Source of the DNA: Deroplatys truncata
Taxonomy: Eukaryota > Arthropoda > Insecta > Mantodea > Mantidae
Length of the DNA stretch: 64,000 nt
Reading direction: 5' to 3'
NCBI GenBank assembly: GCA_030765065.1
Contig: CM060990.1
Span: 498,656,190-498,720,189 of the forward strand
Each line of letters begins with the position of its first letter. Position 1 is the first letter of the stretch. Below the pieces are notes generated by a model, which saw nothing but the letters and a program-made list of their open reading frames with translations, did not search any database and had not been told where the DNA came from. Positions 33,096-43,423 of the stretch are shown piece by piece. Made by a program: the position numbers and the translations under genes.

Positions 33096-33829
33096 TGATG
33101 ATAATTTTGCTTTACCGTTGCCAAGTTTGGTTTAATTCCGCAATGCATATTTTTTTTAGGGAAAATCTTTCGCAGTTACTCATGTAAGTAAAAGTTTCAG
33201 GAGCTACCAACCATGCCAGTATCTACACCTAATTAGGTTTGATGTGCTTCTAATATGGACCAGTACGATGTGGATGTTGATGAACCAGCTGTACGTGTGT
33301 TACCAGATTTTGGACAATTTGCACGGGAATTTTGTGGTAAACGAGTAAGAGAAAAGAAAAACATCACCTGTAAGTATGTAATCATTGTGAGTGCTAAAGT
33401 TTGGATGAATGAAACAGTTTTACGACTCACACAGGTATGCTAAATTTATTGTTTCAGTGACTGATGCTTAATTAAGCTTTGTTTTTCAGGAATATGTGAT
33501 ATGAATGTCTCTGCTAAATTACGAGTGTATTATTATTGTGGGTGTAATCTAAATTTTGAATTGTGTTTTGGTAACTGCAAATCATTTGTTTTGTTGTTGT
33601 GTTATGCTGCAGGAATGTGTTTCAGGTGTACTATATGCTTAATTGAGCTTTCATTTTCAGGAATGTTATGTGACAATATTGTTTTGAGTAATGATGTGAT
33701 GTTGTTTTGTTGCATTCGATTTGATTTGATATGATTTGATTTTGACTCTATTTGATTTTCATAATGATGCTGTGATCTTTATTTGCAGAAATTTGTTGCA
33801 TGAATAGTGTTTGTATGTATGTGTGTATT

Positions 33830-34045
33830 TGAGGTTATGTGATATAGGTGAGATTTGCCTCGGTGGGAGTGCCAAAGAGTAACCCCGATGGCGTAGTGTG
33901 AGGTTATGTGAGAAATAAGAGTTGAGATTTGCCTCGGTGGAAGTGCCAAAGAGTAACCCCGACGGTGTTGATGTGAGATGAGGAGAGATGAGATGAGACG
34001 AGATGTCAGCTTCGGTGGAAGTGCCACAGTGTAACCCCGACAGTT
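33830..34045. repeat. Three tandem repeats inside the LTR element
   Basis: A core like CTCGGTGGAAGTGCCAAAGA followed by GTAACCCCGACGG occurs three times, at about 33855-33891, 33930-33966 and 34008-34043. The spacers are GA-rich and the spacing is about 77 nt. The third unit is more diverged. Confidence 0.8.
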
Positions 34046-35627
34046 GTCTGTTTTCAGAGATTTTGCTTATTGGTGTTGCTGTAACGTGCCCAGTATAGCG
34101 TGTGTGATGAATTCACACAAGAGATTATATAGATGGAAGTGAATGTAATGAAAATAATTTTTTTTCTCTGTTTATGCAACAAGTTTATTACCATCTTAGA
34201 TAGCAAATGTTAATACCACCTGTTTTCCAGCTTATTTCTTGATTTGGAGGATGTAGATGCAACATTATAATGTCATGTTATTTGTGTAATTCCTGAATTG
34301 TTAATGTGATTTTTTGAAGGTTATGCCTATGTCAGATGTTTTGAATTTGCAGCATGCTAAATGAGACACGTAAGTGCAGATGTTTTGTTTTGGAGAGAAA
34401 ATTGAAAGATGATGATGATTGAAGTAATGATCGAGATTGCACTATTACTGCTGATGTTGATGATGATTATAATTGAGTTAATGCTCACACTGCGATGAGA
34501 AGGATAGTGATGTGGATAAGAAGTTATATTGGTGACAAGAGTAGGACACTAGTAGTTGAAAGCATGTCACGTGGCGTAGTTTAGAAATGTATTGTGGATG
34601 TAGCTTGTAGTGATGCATACACTAGTTTGAGTAGATAGTTAAGTCAGTGTTGTGTGTAATTTGGGGCCATGGTCAGTGTGAATGAGTTCATTTCATTGTC
34701 ATGTGTGATTGTCTTGTAAGTGCTATTACTTTCTTTTGTTAGTGATACCAGCTGGTTATTGAGTTGTAATATTGGGATCCCAAGATAAGGTTATGTTTCA
34801 TTTCTGTCATGTTTATGTACTTTGAGTCTGTTTTACTGTTATTTGGATTATGAAGCATTGTAAGTTACACTTTGGATGGCAACTCTGTAAAATTTCTTTC
34901 TTATGCCAATTTGTTCTAATTTTCTTTTCTCTTTATTTGCCCCATGTCAAAAGAATTTTTAGTGTACATTTGTCAAACTTTAAAATCTTTAATTGTAAAT
35001 GACATACCCTTCTTTTATGTGTGATTCTTTGTGGGAGCATCCTGTTTATTGTGTGGTGGTTTTGTTTTAGTATTGTGCTGTGGCAGAGAGCGAGAAGGTG
35101 CAGCAGCATCCCCAGGGCACACCAGAAGTCAAGAAACACCACAGGGAAGCTGTCGGGCAGCCACTACACTGCCGTGGCATAAGGAGCCACCATGTCGGGG
35201 GGCAGTCCAAGCCAGCGACTGCCCACCCTGTTGTCATCACCAGAGACCTGCGGTGCTGATTCTACACCAGGACAAATCGTCGTTGTGGGCACTGTCTAAA
35301 TCACCCACAAACAGTTACGGCAGTTCATCACCCTCTTGCGCAGTGTAGTGTGCCTGTGAACTAAGGCAGCGTGGTGTGTGCGTGTGCGGGATGCTACAGC
35401 TAAGTGCATTAACAATACTAAGTCGACAGCACTTATGTTCCTCCGCTTCTCGTCATCGCCCAGCAATATTCTGTCGTCGGCTGGGTGCTAACCACACACA
35501 TTTATTACTGTTTTATTTTACATCACACATTTGTATGTCATTTTTTTTGGTATGTCTTTGTTTTGTTTTTTTCCTGTATATTGTATTTATGTTCTTACTG
35601 TCGACGAGGACGTCGACTTCGGTGGCC

Positions 35628-35636
35628 AGGGGGAGA
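35628..35636 (+). other. Polypurine tract before the 3' LTR
   Basis: AGGGGGAGA lies directly before TGTGGCATG at 35637, as expected for the primer of plus-strand DNA. It sets the orientation of the element as plus. Confidence 0.7.
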
Positions 35637-36122
35637 TGTGGCATGTGCACAGATTATATATTGGTAATGCGCCCTCTGGTTACCCAAGTTGAAGGTTGGC
35701 AGTTTATCTGAGGAGGGGTGTTTAAGGGGAAACAGTCTCATTGGTGGGGATGGCGTTAGTGACGCCAAGCTTAACGGGTTTTCTCAGTCAGTCTGTTACT
35801 AGTCTTTGAGTCAGGTGAACGGATAGCTGCTCTACGATATGGCGTCCTCGCCCCGGCAGACACATGGGGTAAGTCTTTGTTAAATAAATCTATTTGTCAC
35901 CCTTCCTTGATACTTTTATTATGGTAGAATAGAATCCTTGCCTCTCCCTTCAGCCAGGAATTATATTAGTGTAAATTATGTTGTGAATTTAACTTTAGCT
36001 GCGTCCCTTTGTCGGTGCCTCTTAAATTAAAGTTTCCTTTGTTTGAATAACGATCCCTCTCGCAAGCGAGTTGCCCACCACTGAAGTTAAATAATTAATT
36101 ACAAAATGTGAGGCACGCGACA
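35637..36122 (+). repeat. 3' LTR
   Basis: 486 bp, matching the 5' LTR at all but one position by eye. It is followed by the ATAT target duplication. Confidence 0.92.
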
Positions 36123-36126
36123 ATAT

Positions 36127-36870
36127 AAAATTCAACGTTATACGCTATCGGATCTTAAACTTTGATTCGAAATTAAATTTTATTCTTTGTTTATGGATTG
36201 TGAAAAACGCAGCTTAATGAGAGAAACTGTATGTTGATCATGCTATTATGTAATATGACTTAAACATAGCAGTTTTAAAAGTCATGATAGCTGAAAACTT
36301 GATATATGTGCATGTTTTCCGAGACTTTTTTTTCGCGTCTAGGTAAAAGCATGAATAATCGACATGCACATTTAAAATAATTTTTTAAAAAGAATTTTAT
36401 TAATATAACTATTTTGGCAGAAGAGAGTAACTCCACAAAATGAATTAAATTCACATAACATTCGACTACTTGAAGTAGATAATGGACACATGCTGAAAAA
36501 CAGTTATCTGCACGGCAAGTCTTGCAAATATCCTCCAATTTTCAAATAAACCGAATTTACAGAGTAGTGTACATTCGAATGATGTGTTCAGAATTTGGAT
36601 ATTTTGGCTTCATTATTTAGGCTGAGAATGTGCTTATATAAACCTAGTTTCTTAATTATTTCTAGTATAAAGTTGTTTTAATTTTTTAATTAATGAATAA
36701 TTAATTGTACATAGTTCCCATTTCATCCTTCCTACTTGAAAGAGTAAGAACAAGGATGCGTCTAGCCTTAATATTTTGGAGATATTAATTTTAGAACAAC
36801 CTTTCCTGTATTCTTTAGTATACGCTCGCAACCAATACCCTTAAAAGCACACAAATGTAATGCTTTCACC
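36127..36870. other. No gene recognised
   Basis: AT-rich sequence between the LTR element and the left arm of the inverted repeat. No supported ORF or repeat. Confidence 0.45.
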
Positions 36871-39408
36871 CACGGGAAAGTGGGTGTTGTTAAAAGGAGG
36901 TGTATTAGTGTATTGCACTGGCGATCATTGAAACATATTACACTGATCTTTTTAAAAGGAGGTAGATCTAAGGAACTTGCCAATTGTAATTAGGTGCCTA
37001 TATTATTTAGTATTTATGCAAGGAAAGTGCGATAACTTACTCGTATCCTAGTTTTCGAATTTTGTATAAAACATGGACACATTTCACGCCAAACTGGCAG
37101 GAGAGGCTTTACGAAACAAATCAATATTATGTGAGCAAATACAGAGGAGATGAACATAAATACATGAGAGAAAATGTCAGAGCGGTGTTTTATAAGCAGG
37201 GCGCGGATTATGATGACTAATTTTTTTTAAATGACTACATTTGTTTCAAAATGACTTTGTAATTACAAAAAATTATCTAAAATGAGATTTATTTGATTTA
37301 CTAAAATTAGTGTACAGAAAGTTATAAATTAATTTATATATTGATATAACTCCTATACAAGAAGAAAAAATAAGTAAAAGAGCAGTGAAAATGTTCTTGT
37401 TCAAAGAATCTGAAAAGAAAAGAAAATTTTCTTACTTTCCTTTTCAGATTCTTCAAACAAGTAAGAACATTATTTTCTTTGCTTTTCAGATTCTCCAAAC
37501 AAGAACATAGAACAAATATATTTTCAATTAATTTTCTAACTTATTGTGTTTTTAAACAGGTCTTATAAAAGTGTAGCATTAACTCTTTTGAGAACTCAGA
37601 ATATGCAATGTTTATTGCAAATGAAGAGGATTTCACAGTCCATGTCATACATAAATAAGAGCAATACGCACTTATTAAGCATAAAAGGGAAAACTGACCT
37701 CATCATCCCTAATTTTGAACATGAATTCATAACAGTAGTTATACCTGTTTCCCTGACAATAACCATCTCTCCACCCACAAGCAACTCTTTCCAGACCAAC
37801 CGATAATCTTTATATACTCTATACTTATGCAAGGAAGTTACCAAATAAAGCGGCAAAGGACAAAGAAATTACAAATTAATGATGTAATATCGAAAAAAAC
37901 ATTATCCAAAATAGAGAACTTGAAACTACCAAAATGACCTAATATATATTTCTTAATATGGGACCCATGATAAGGATTTATGTACACTTAAGCAATACCT
38001 TTATTGCAAGAATTAAAAGATGGCATGTCATCTGAATCCGGATCATGCTTATATGATACTTGGTCTTCAAATAGCTTCTGCTCACAATAATATACTGTTT
38101 AATACGCATTCCTGAGGAATATAAAGAACTTACTTTTTGGCAGGTAGGCCGACTCATAACATGAAAACAGATGTAATGCGGGCCAAAGGTATTGTTCCCT
38201 GAAAATGGCAAGCTTTTCCAGGTATATAATCCTTTACAGAACCACAGTGAACGGAAAAAGGTTGTTAAACTTTGGCTGTAAGAGCAAACAGCATTTCCGT
38301 TGAAATAATTATGCCGCTCAACTGCGTAAAAGGCAACAGATATTAATCTGAGCTTCTCTTCGCTTTAAAAGTCACGTACAATTATCCTACTTTATCTCGC
38401 TATTTTGGCGCAAACTCACAACTTAACAACAGATGTAAGAAAGTACATTGTTCCTTATCACTCAGTCATATACCCCCCCACTTCAACAAATAAGTTGCAC
38501 ACACATATTTAAACTAGAATCTCGAGTATAGATTCAGTTTTCTCTGATTTGGTGAAGTGTTTAAGTCGGTGTGCAATGAGTAAGAACGTTAAGAGTAGAA
38601 AGCACAACACCGGAATTATGGTTTCAAAACGGTTGGTGTGAATTATCACACATTTCCAAAAAAAATGAGCAATTAAAGCGCGTGTGGGTGTCTCGCTGTA
38701 AGCGTACTGACAAATTTAACGCTGATAATTCACGTGTATGTTCAGTGCACTTTCTTCCTAGTAACTATAAACGGGATTTGAAGAGTGAACTTTTAGGCTT
38801 GCTGGTTAAGAAAATTCTGCTCCCAGATGCAGTTCCGTAGCAGTTCATTCCCGATTGGCATGGATATGCACTTAGTGAAGGTCCAAGTACAAGTGGAATG
38901 TTGCAGGTATGTCTTTTTCATTTTTACATCCTGTAACAGAATAATGCATTCTGGAATTGTTGTTTTCATTTCTTACGGTAAAAAACATACACCAGCATAT
39001 CCATTTAGCGATTCCTTTAGAGTAGTTGTAAATTTTCCTTTAGTACTAAAGTAATGTATGTTTGAATCTCTTGTAGCGCCTACAGTTTACGTTGAAGTCC
39101 TGGATGTGTTCCAGTAGTTTTGTTTATACGTAAATATATTACTAATGTAATGCAGTTTCCATTCGTTTTGCTTTATGTCTAGCCCACAATGTTTGTAGAA
39201 TGCCCTAAAATAGTATACCTTTTAAAAAAACTGGAAGAAGTGCTAATAATAAACAATTGGGAGTTAATCGGGAGGAATTTAGAGTGTTCACTGCGCTGTG
39301 TTTGTATTCCGCGCGCTCGTCTTCACTCTCACTTACGTCACAGGCGGGCAGACAATGGCAGCTCCCACCCCGGAGTGGCTCACCTTAGTTATCTAGCCAC
39401 ATTGGATG
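36871..39408. repeat. Left arm of a large inverted repeat
   Basis: From CACGGGAAAGTGGGTGTTGT at 36871 to CATTGGATG at 39408 the sequence recurs as its reverse complement at 43424-45980, with only scattered differences. Each arm holds a small internal palindrome built from CTTTTCAGATTCT units (37393-37515 here) and a THAP-domain exon directed inward. The loop between the arms is 4.0 kb. An inverted pair of this size fits a foldback-type transposon or two copies joined head to head. Confidence 0.88.
38574..38906 (+). pseudogene. THAP-domain exon, left arm (P-element-like)
   Basis: The frame reads NEQLKRVWVSRCKRTDKF, then the diagnostic C-x2-H of RVCSVHFLPSNYKRDL, and ends with LLPDAVP, the A-V-P box of THAP domains. 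THAP domains are zinc-dependent DNA-binding modules found in P-element transposases and related proteins. The first Cys pair cannot be read cleanly: a 1-nt slip in an A run near 38659 and earlier stops break it. After the domain a TAG is followed in frame by SEGPSTSGMLQ and a good splice donor (GCAG/GTATGT at 38906/38907). It is therefore likely the first coding exon of a transposase, now inactive. Confidence 0.65.
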
Positions 39409-39779
39409 ATACTATTCGAGAGCACAACACATGAAAACAAACGGACATTTCAGAGCATACCTCTCTGGCACAATGGTTATGCCAGTAGCTTTTGAGTAAA
39501 AGTGAGTCATTATTTTCAAGTTTGAGTCTCATATACCGCTTTTTTTGTTTTTTGTTTTCAGTAGAGCACGTTAATCCAGTTTCAGCCTAAGTTTTAAACT
39601 CATGTTTCAATTTATGCATTTTAATTTCAACATACCAGTACAATTAATTACAATCTTTGCTAACAAAAAGTTGGTTCATGCTTAATACATTCACGTGCTG
39701 CACTTCAAAAATGCGAAGTGGTTTAAAGGGTGAAAGAAAGAATAAAAACATCTACATCTAAGTCTTTACATCGGCTTTA
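39409..39779. other. Start of the loop, no gene recognised
   Basis: The sequence departs from the arm pairing at 39409. AT-rich, with no recognised element. Confidence 0.4.
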
Positions 39780-40890
39780 TAGGAACTGTTCAAAATGGCG
39801 GTCTGCATTTTCAAGGCAAGGTTGACAGCAGTGAAGGAACAATTGACGTATGCTACCAAGATTTCTGGTGTCTGTAGAATAACATCACATGCTGCTATTA
39901 TTCAGGCAATTAAGTCCTCCTCTGAGGTGATAGGTGTTTCATACACCATAGACTTGAAGTGACCCCTGAAAAAGAAATCAATTGGATTGAGGTCCAGAGA
40001 GCATGGCGGCCAAGCTACTGTTGGTCTCTCCCTTCTGATCCACCAGGAAGGATAAACTTAGTTCAAATGCTCTTGTACAGCCAGAGAGAAATGGGGCAGA
40101 GCTCCATCATGTTGTAGCCATATTCGATGATGAATATGCAGAGATACAGCTTCTCAAAACACAGGTGTAATGTTCTGCAACGAATAAAGATAAAAATTTC
40201 CATTTAACTGAGGGGGAAGCGGGTATGAGCCAATGACATAGTCTGAAATAATTCTGCACCACATGTTCACCAAAAACTTCTGCTGATGACTTCTTCACAA
40301 CAGCATATGTACTGACTTAGTCCCACACATGGCTGTTTCTTGAGTTAAAACTAGACCATCCCTGATGAACAAGGCCTCTTCAGTAAACAATACTGAGAAA
40401 AAGGATTCAGCTGCTGGAACAAAGCCCAATTACCAAATTGTACTCGAGGGCCAGTCTCCCAGGCTTAGTGCTTGCACCTTTTGACGGTGAAGTGGGTGAA
40501 GTTGTTCTTCGTGTATGGCTTGCCATATGCTAACATGGTTAGTGTCCAGTGCACTTGCAATAATATGTGTACTAGTAGATGGCTCTTCTGCAATTCTCAA
40601 GTTGCACTGTGCATCGAGTTTGTGTAACTCTCTTATCACCCTGTTTACCTTGAAAGTTTCACACTCTAGCAAACGTGTATTGATGGACTGGTAAGTGGAC
40701 TGATGTGGTTGGCACCTATTGGAATACCATTCCCTGTACAGTGCTGCAGCAGCTAAACCACAATTTCTTGATTCACATAAATAAGGTGCATATCTGCAAG
40801 TTCAGAAAAGGTGTGCACGTTGCCTCACAGAAAATCCTCAGCATATCAACCTCAGTTAGCTGAATCAAAGAAATGATAGTAGTGTTATTG
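39780..40890 (-). pseudogene. Decayed DUF4817-type mariner-like transposase
   Basis: Fragments on the minus strand follow the order of transposases that begin with a DUF4817 domain. The N-terminal YREWYSNR-type segment is at about 40720-40880. An HTH region with ECETFKVNRVIRELHKLDAQ and IWQAIHEEQLHPLHRQKVQA is at 40430-40672. A catalytic part at 39810-40300 includes VIGSYPLPPQLNGN, MWLQHDGAPPHFSLAVQEHL with the central Asp, the P-R-S-P-D-like phrase AWPPCSLDLNPIDFFFRGH, and SMVYETPITSEEDLIA. Several stops and frame changes make it inactive. Such elements are abundant in insects and arachnids (family knowledge). Confidence 0.7.
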
Positions 40891-41389
40891 TACTGGACAA
40901 TCAGAATTGCATTCTGTGTATACGTATCACAGCACTTCTACGTATGGAATTAATTGCATGATAGGAAACAAAGTCTGACCGTCGGGACATCTGTTTTTGG
41001 TGTTACACATTAAGCCACATGAGCAGTTAAAGAAATTCATTTAGAGTAGGCTGCTTCACACAAGAAGACAATTAATCAATGTTCAGTCACATTGTCAAGT
41101 GATTAGTTCGAGATTTGACAGATTTTTGTAGAATTAAATCTTGAGAACAATAATAAGCTGCTGAAAATTGATATTCTATACTCGTGTAGCAGTTTTAAAG
41201 ACATTCTAAGCCAAAATTTCATCTGGCTTTGCTTTAACATGGACTTATCAGCATTTGATACAAATATGTTTAACACCACATAACTGCATTATGTTTAACT
41301 GTGTACCATGCATTGCCTACCTCAAATTGCTTATATCAGGCCCATCTACAATCTCTGAAATTATTTCAGTGTAGTTCAGTAATACTTTT
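40891..41389. other. No gene recognised
   Basis: AT-rich loop sequence without a supported feature. Confidence 0.4.
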
Positions 41390-41790
41390 ATATATAAAAG
41401 ATATTGTATCATTCTGCTCAACCTTGGCACCAGTGTGCAGTCACTAATAAAAACTTAAATGAGTAATTAAATTGAATTTTGCCCTGAACTTTATGTCAAA
41501 TTGGTTTAAAACAAATTATCTGTAAATCTAGACAAAACAAAAGTTGTTAAATTCTCAACTCTTGATCATAACACTCCTAAGAATTTGGGATCAATGACAG
41601 GCTATAAAACAAACTGACATTAAATTTCTTGTCCTTCAAGTAGGTAGAATTTATGGATTGGAAGGCTCACACTAAGTACATCATTCCCAAGCTTAGCTCT
41701 GCCTGTTACGCCAATAGAGCACTAGTAAATGTAATCTCAATAGATACACTTAAAATAGTATATTATGCCTATTTTAACTCCATCAAGAAG
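41390..41790 (+). pseudogene. Decayed non-LTR reverse transcriptase, C-terminal piece
   Basis: The plus-strand pieces NFMSNWFKTNYL, then a D-K-T-K motif, TDIKFL, and MDWKAHTKYIIPKLSSACYA with NTLK-like DTLKIVYYAYFNSI (41653-41785) are the thumb region of a Jockey/CR1-like RT. The style matches the N-terminal RT piece at 29740-30565 on the same strand. The sequence after F-N-S-I is replaced by the SINE at 41791. Confidence 0.65.
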
Positions 41791-41960
41791 GCTGACTCCG
41801 TAGCTCAGTCAGTAGAGCACCTGCCGGTCCCAAGTTTGATTCCTGGCTGGGAGGGTGGGAATTTTTCTCTAGGCAAGATTATTCCCTATCCTCCCCAGAG
41901 TCTGGAAGTACGAATGAGAGTGTGAATGTGTGTGTGATCTAATGATTAAAACCCCAAAAG
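41791..41960 (+). repeat. tRNA-derived SINE
   Basis: A tRNA-like head has an A box (TAGCTCAGTCAGTAGAGCA at 41801-41819) and a B-box-like AGTTTGATTCC at 41833-41843. It is followed by an unrelated tail with a TGTGTGTG run. The acceptor stem is not conserved, so this is not a functional tRNA gene. The 3' limit is approximate. Confidence 0.7.
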
Positions 41961-42098
41961 TGCAAGAAACCCAACGATAAGAGAATACAAGTTAACACCA
42001 TTGCCAAAAGGCAATAAGCTCCAAAGGAAAGGCTGCCAATAAGACCAATGTAGTTAAAACAGGGTATCAATGGAACTTCTATTAGTCATGTTTTGTTA

Positions 42099-42245
42099 GG
42101 AGGATATTATGATGGCCATTTTAGGGTCAATTTAATTTTTTTTAAACGGAAACCTACAATTAGTCAATTAAATTTTTTTTGAAATGGAAGCCTACAATTA
42201 GGGTCAATTTAAATTGACCTTAAAATAACCATCACAACATTCTCC
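42099..42245. repeat. Small palindromic element (MITE-like)
   Basis: A 147-bp unit whose ends are imperfect inverted repeats of about 36 bp: GGAGGATATTATGATGGCCA at 42099 and, reversed, GGAGAATGTTGTGATGGTTA from 42245. Both continue into TTTTA-GGTCAATTTA. There is no coding capacity. No clear target duplication is seen. Confidence 0.6.
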
Positions 42246-42247
42246 AG

Positions 42248-42291
42248 ACTAATGGCATTTATCATTATAATAGTGATAAATGTCATTAGCC
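42248..42291. repeat. Short perfect-loop palindrome
   Basis: CTAATGGCATTTATCA and TGATAAATGTCATTAG pair over 15 of 16 positions around a loop of about 9 nt. It sits right next to the MITE-like unit and may be the outer end of the same element. Confidence 0.5.
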
Positions 42292-42393
42292 ACATAATAT
42301 CAAGCAACTTTTATTCAAGAAATTTTTTTCTACAATGCTTAGCTTTGGAGATATTGTAGTCTGAAATTAAATGGTCTGCCCTGTGTATATATA

Positions 42394-43423
42394 CACTGCC
42401 GTTTGTGAAAATTGCAACACCAAAAAGGAAACACATGAATTCAACCAATTTTTAACACCACAGGTTAGCTACATGACAAGTAACAAATGATAAACTTTTC
42501 AAATCTATACATGACCTTTGAGCCCTAGTATTCAGTATTTGGTGTAGACTCCATGTGTTGCAATTAAAGCTGCTATACGCCGTGGCATTGAATCAAAAAG
42601 GTTCTGAATAAGTTCCTGAGGGATTTCCCTCCATGCAGTTCGTATTCAAGCCCACAAATCCATGACACTGGTTACTGGAGGACCGTGACGCATCAGGGGC
42701 CGACCAACCATATCCCAGACATGTTTGATGGGTGACATGTCAGGCGAACGTGCAGGCCAGGGAAGCAATGGTACCCGTCGCTCTTCAAAGAAGGCCTGTA
42801 CATCCCTTGCAATATGTGGCCGGGCATTGTCCTGTTGAAATGTGACCTGTGGATATGCCTGAAGCGGGGGGAGTACCTCAGGCTCTACAACCATCGTTGG
42901 TTGCTGTTCAAAGTGCCCTCAATTCATAAGAGGCGAGATCGGTTGTTGTAACCAATGGCGTCCCAAACCATCACAACTGGTGTTTGTCCGCAATGCTGCT
43001 CAACAATGCAGCTCTCCAGGTTGCGCTCACAATGGAACCGCCCGACACGTATGCGGCCATCACTGTAGGACACGTTGAAGCGGGACTCGTCCGAAAAGAC
43101 ATTTTGCCACTCAGCAGCCCAGTGACGGTGTTCACGTGCCCATTGCAGTCGAAGGAGCTTGTGGTTTTTGGACAATGGAAGCCGGCGTAATGGCATGCAT
43201 GCAACCAGTCCAACCTGCAGCAGACGGCGACGAACGGTTAATGCAGACAAGTTCACAGCTGTTGCAGTGCTCCAGCGTCGAGCCAACACTGTGGATGAAG
43301 CTGTACGGTCCGTTATGGCCATGCGGACAAGATGACGGTCATCCTGTGATGTGGTCATGCTCCATGGTCCAGTACCCGCTCTTCGCTGCTTACGACCTTC
43401 ATCTATCCACTGCTTCCACACAT
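42394..43423 (-). mobile_element. Truncated Tc1-like DNA transposon with dead transposase
   Basis: The 3' end lies at a TA (42392-42393) followed by CACTGCCGTTTGTGAAAATT, a Tc1-like terminal repeat. The transposase reads on the minus strand from 43427 to 42646. It has the second HTH (SSTVLARRWSTA, LSALTVRRRLLQVGL), VFSDESRFN with the first Asp, a frame break near 42905, FQQDNARPHIARDVQAFF with the second Asp, and SPDMSPIKHVWD. In the last motif Lys replaces the catalytic Glu of the usual PIEH. The first HTH and the 5' terminal repeat are missing: the element is cut off at 43423/43424, where the right arm of the large inverted repeat starts. Confidence 0.82.

Larger units (their letters stand above)
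31269..36122 (+). mobile_element. Young LTR retrotransposon derivative with almost no coding capacity
   Basis: Two 486-bp direct repeats (31269-31754 and 35637-36122) begin TGTGGCATG and end GCGACA. They differ, as far as I can see, at one base (CTTCTTTG versus CTTCCTTG). The flanking bases are ATAT on both sides (31265-31268, 36123-36126), a 4-bp target duplication typical of Gypsy-type integration. A TGG-starting primer site follows the left LTR and a purine run precedes the right one. The 3.9-kb interior has no protease, RT or integrase. This fits a large non-autonomous derivative (LARD-like) moved by a partner's enzymes; the parent is not in this window. Confidence 0.9.

Noticed and set aside
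35031..35350. 105-codon plus-strand frame near the end of the LTR element as an env or pol tail
   Set aside because: No transmembrane segment, zinc finger or integrase motif. The composition is consistent with chance in a GC-richer patch.
36760..37000. Continuation of the inverted repeat beyond 36871 into the sequence after copy 5
   Set aside because: The reverse complement of 36740-36870 does not match 52103 onward; pairing ends at the CACGGG tip.
41791..41865. Possible tRNA gene
   Set aside because: Only the A and B boxes are tRNA-like. There is no acceptor stem pairing and no plausible anticodon arm, and the sequence continues into a repeat tail, so it is a SINE head.
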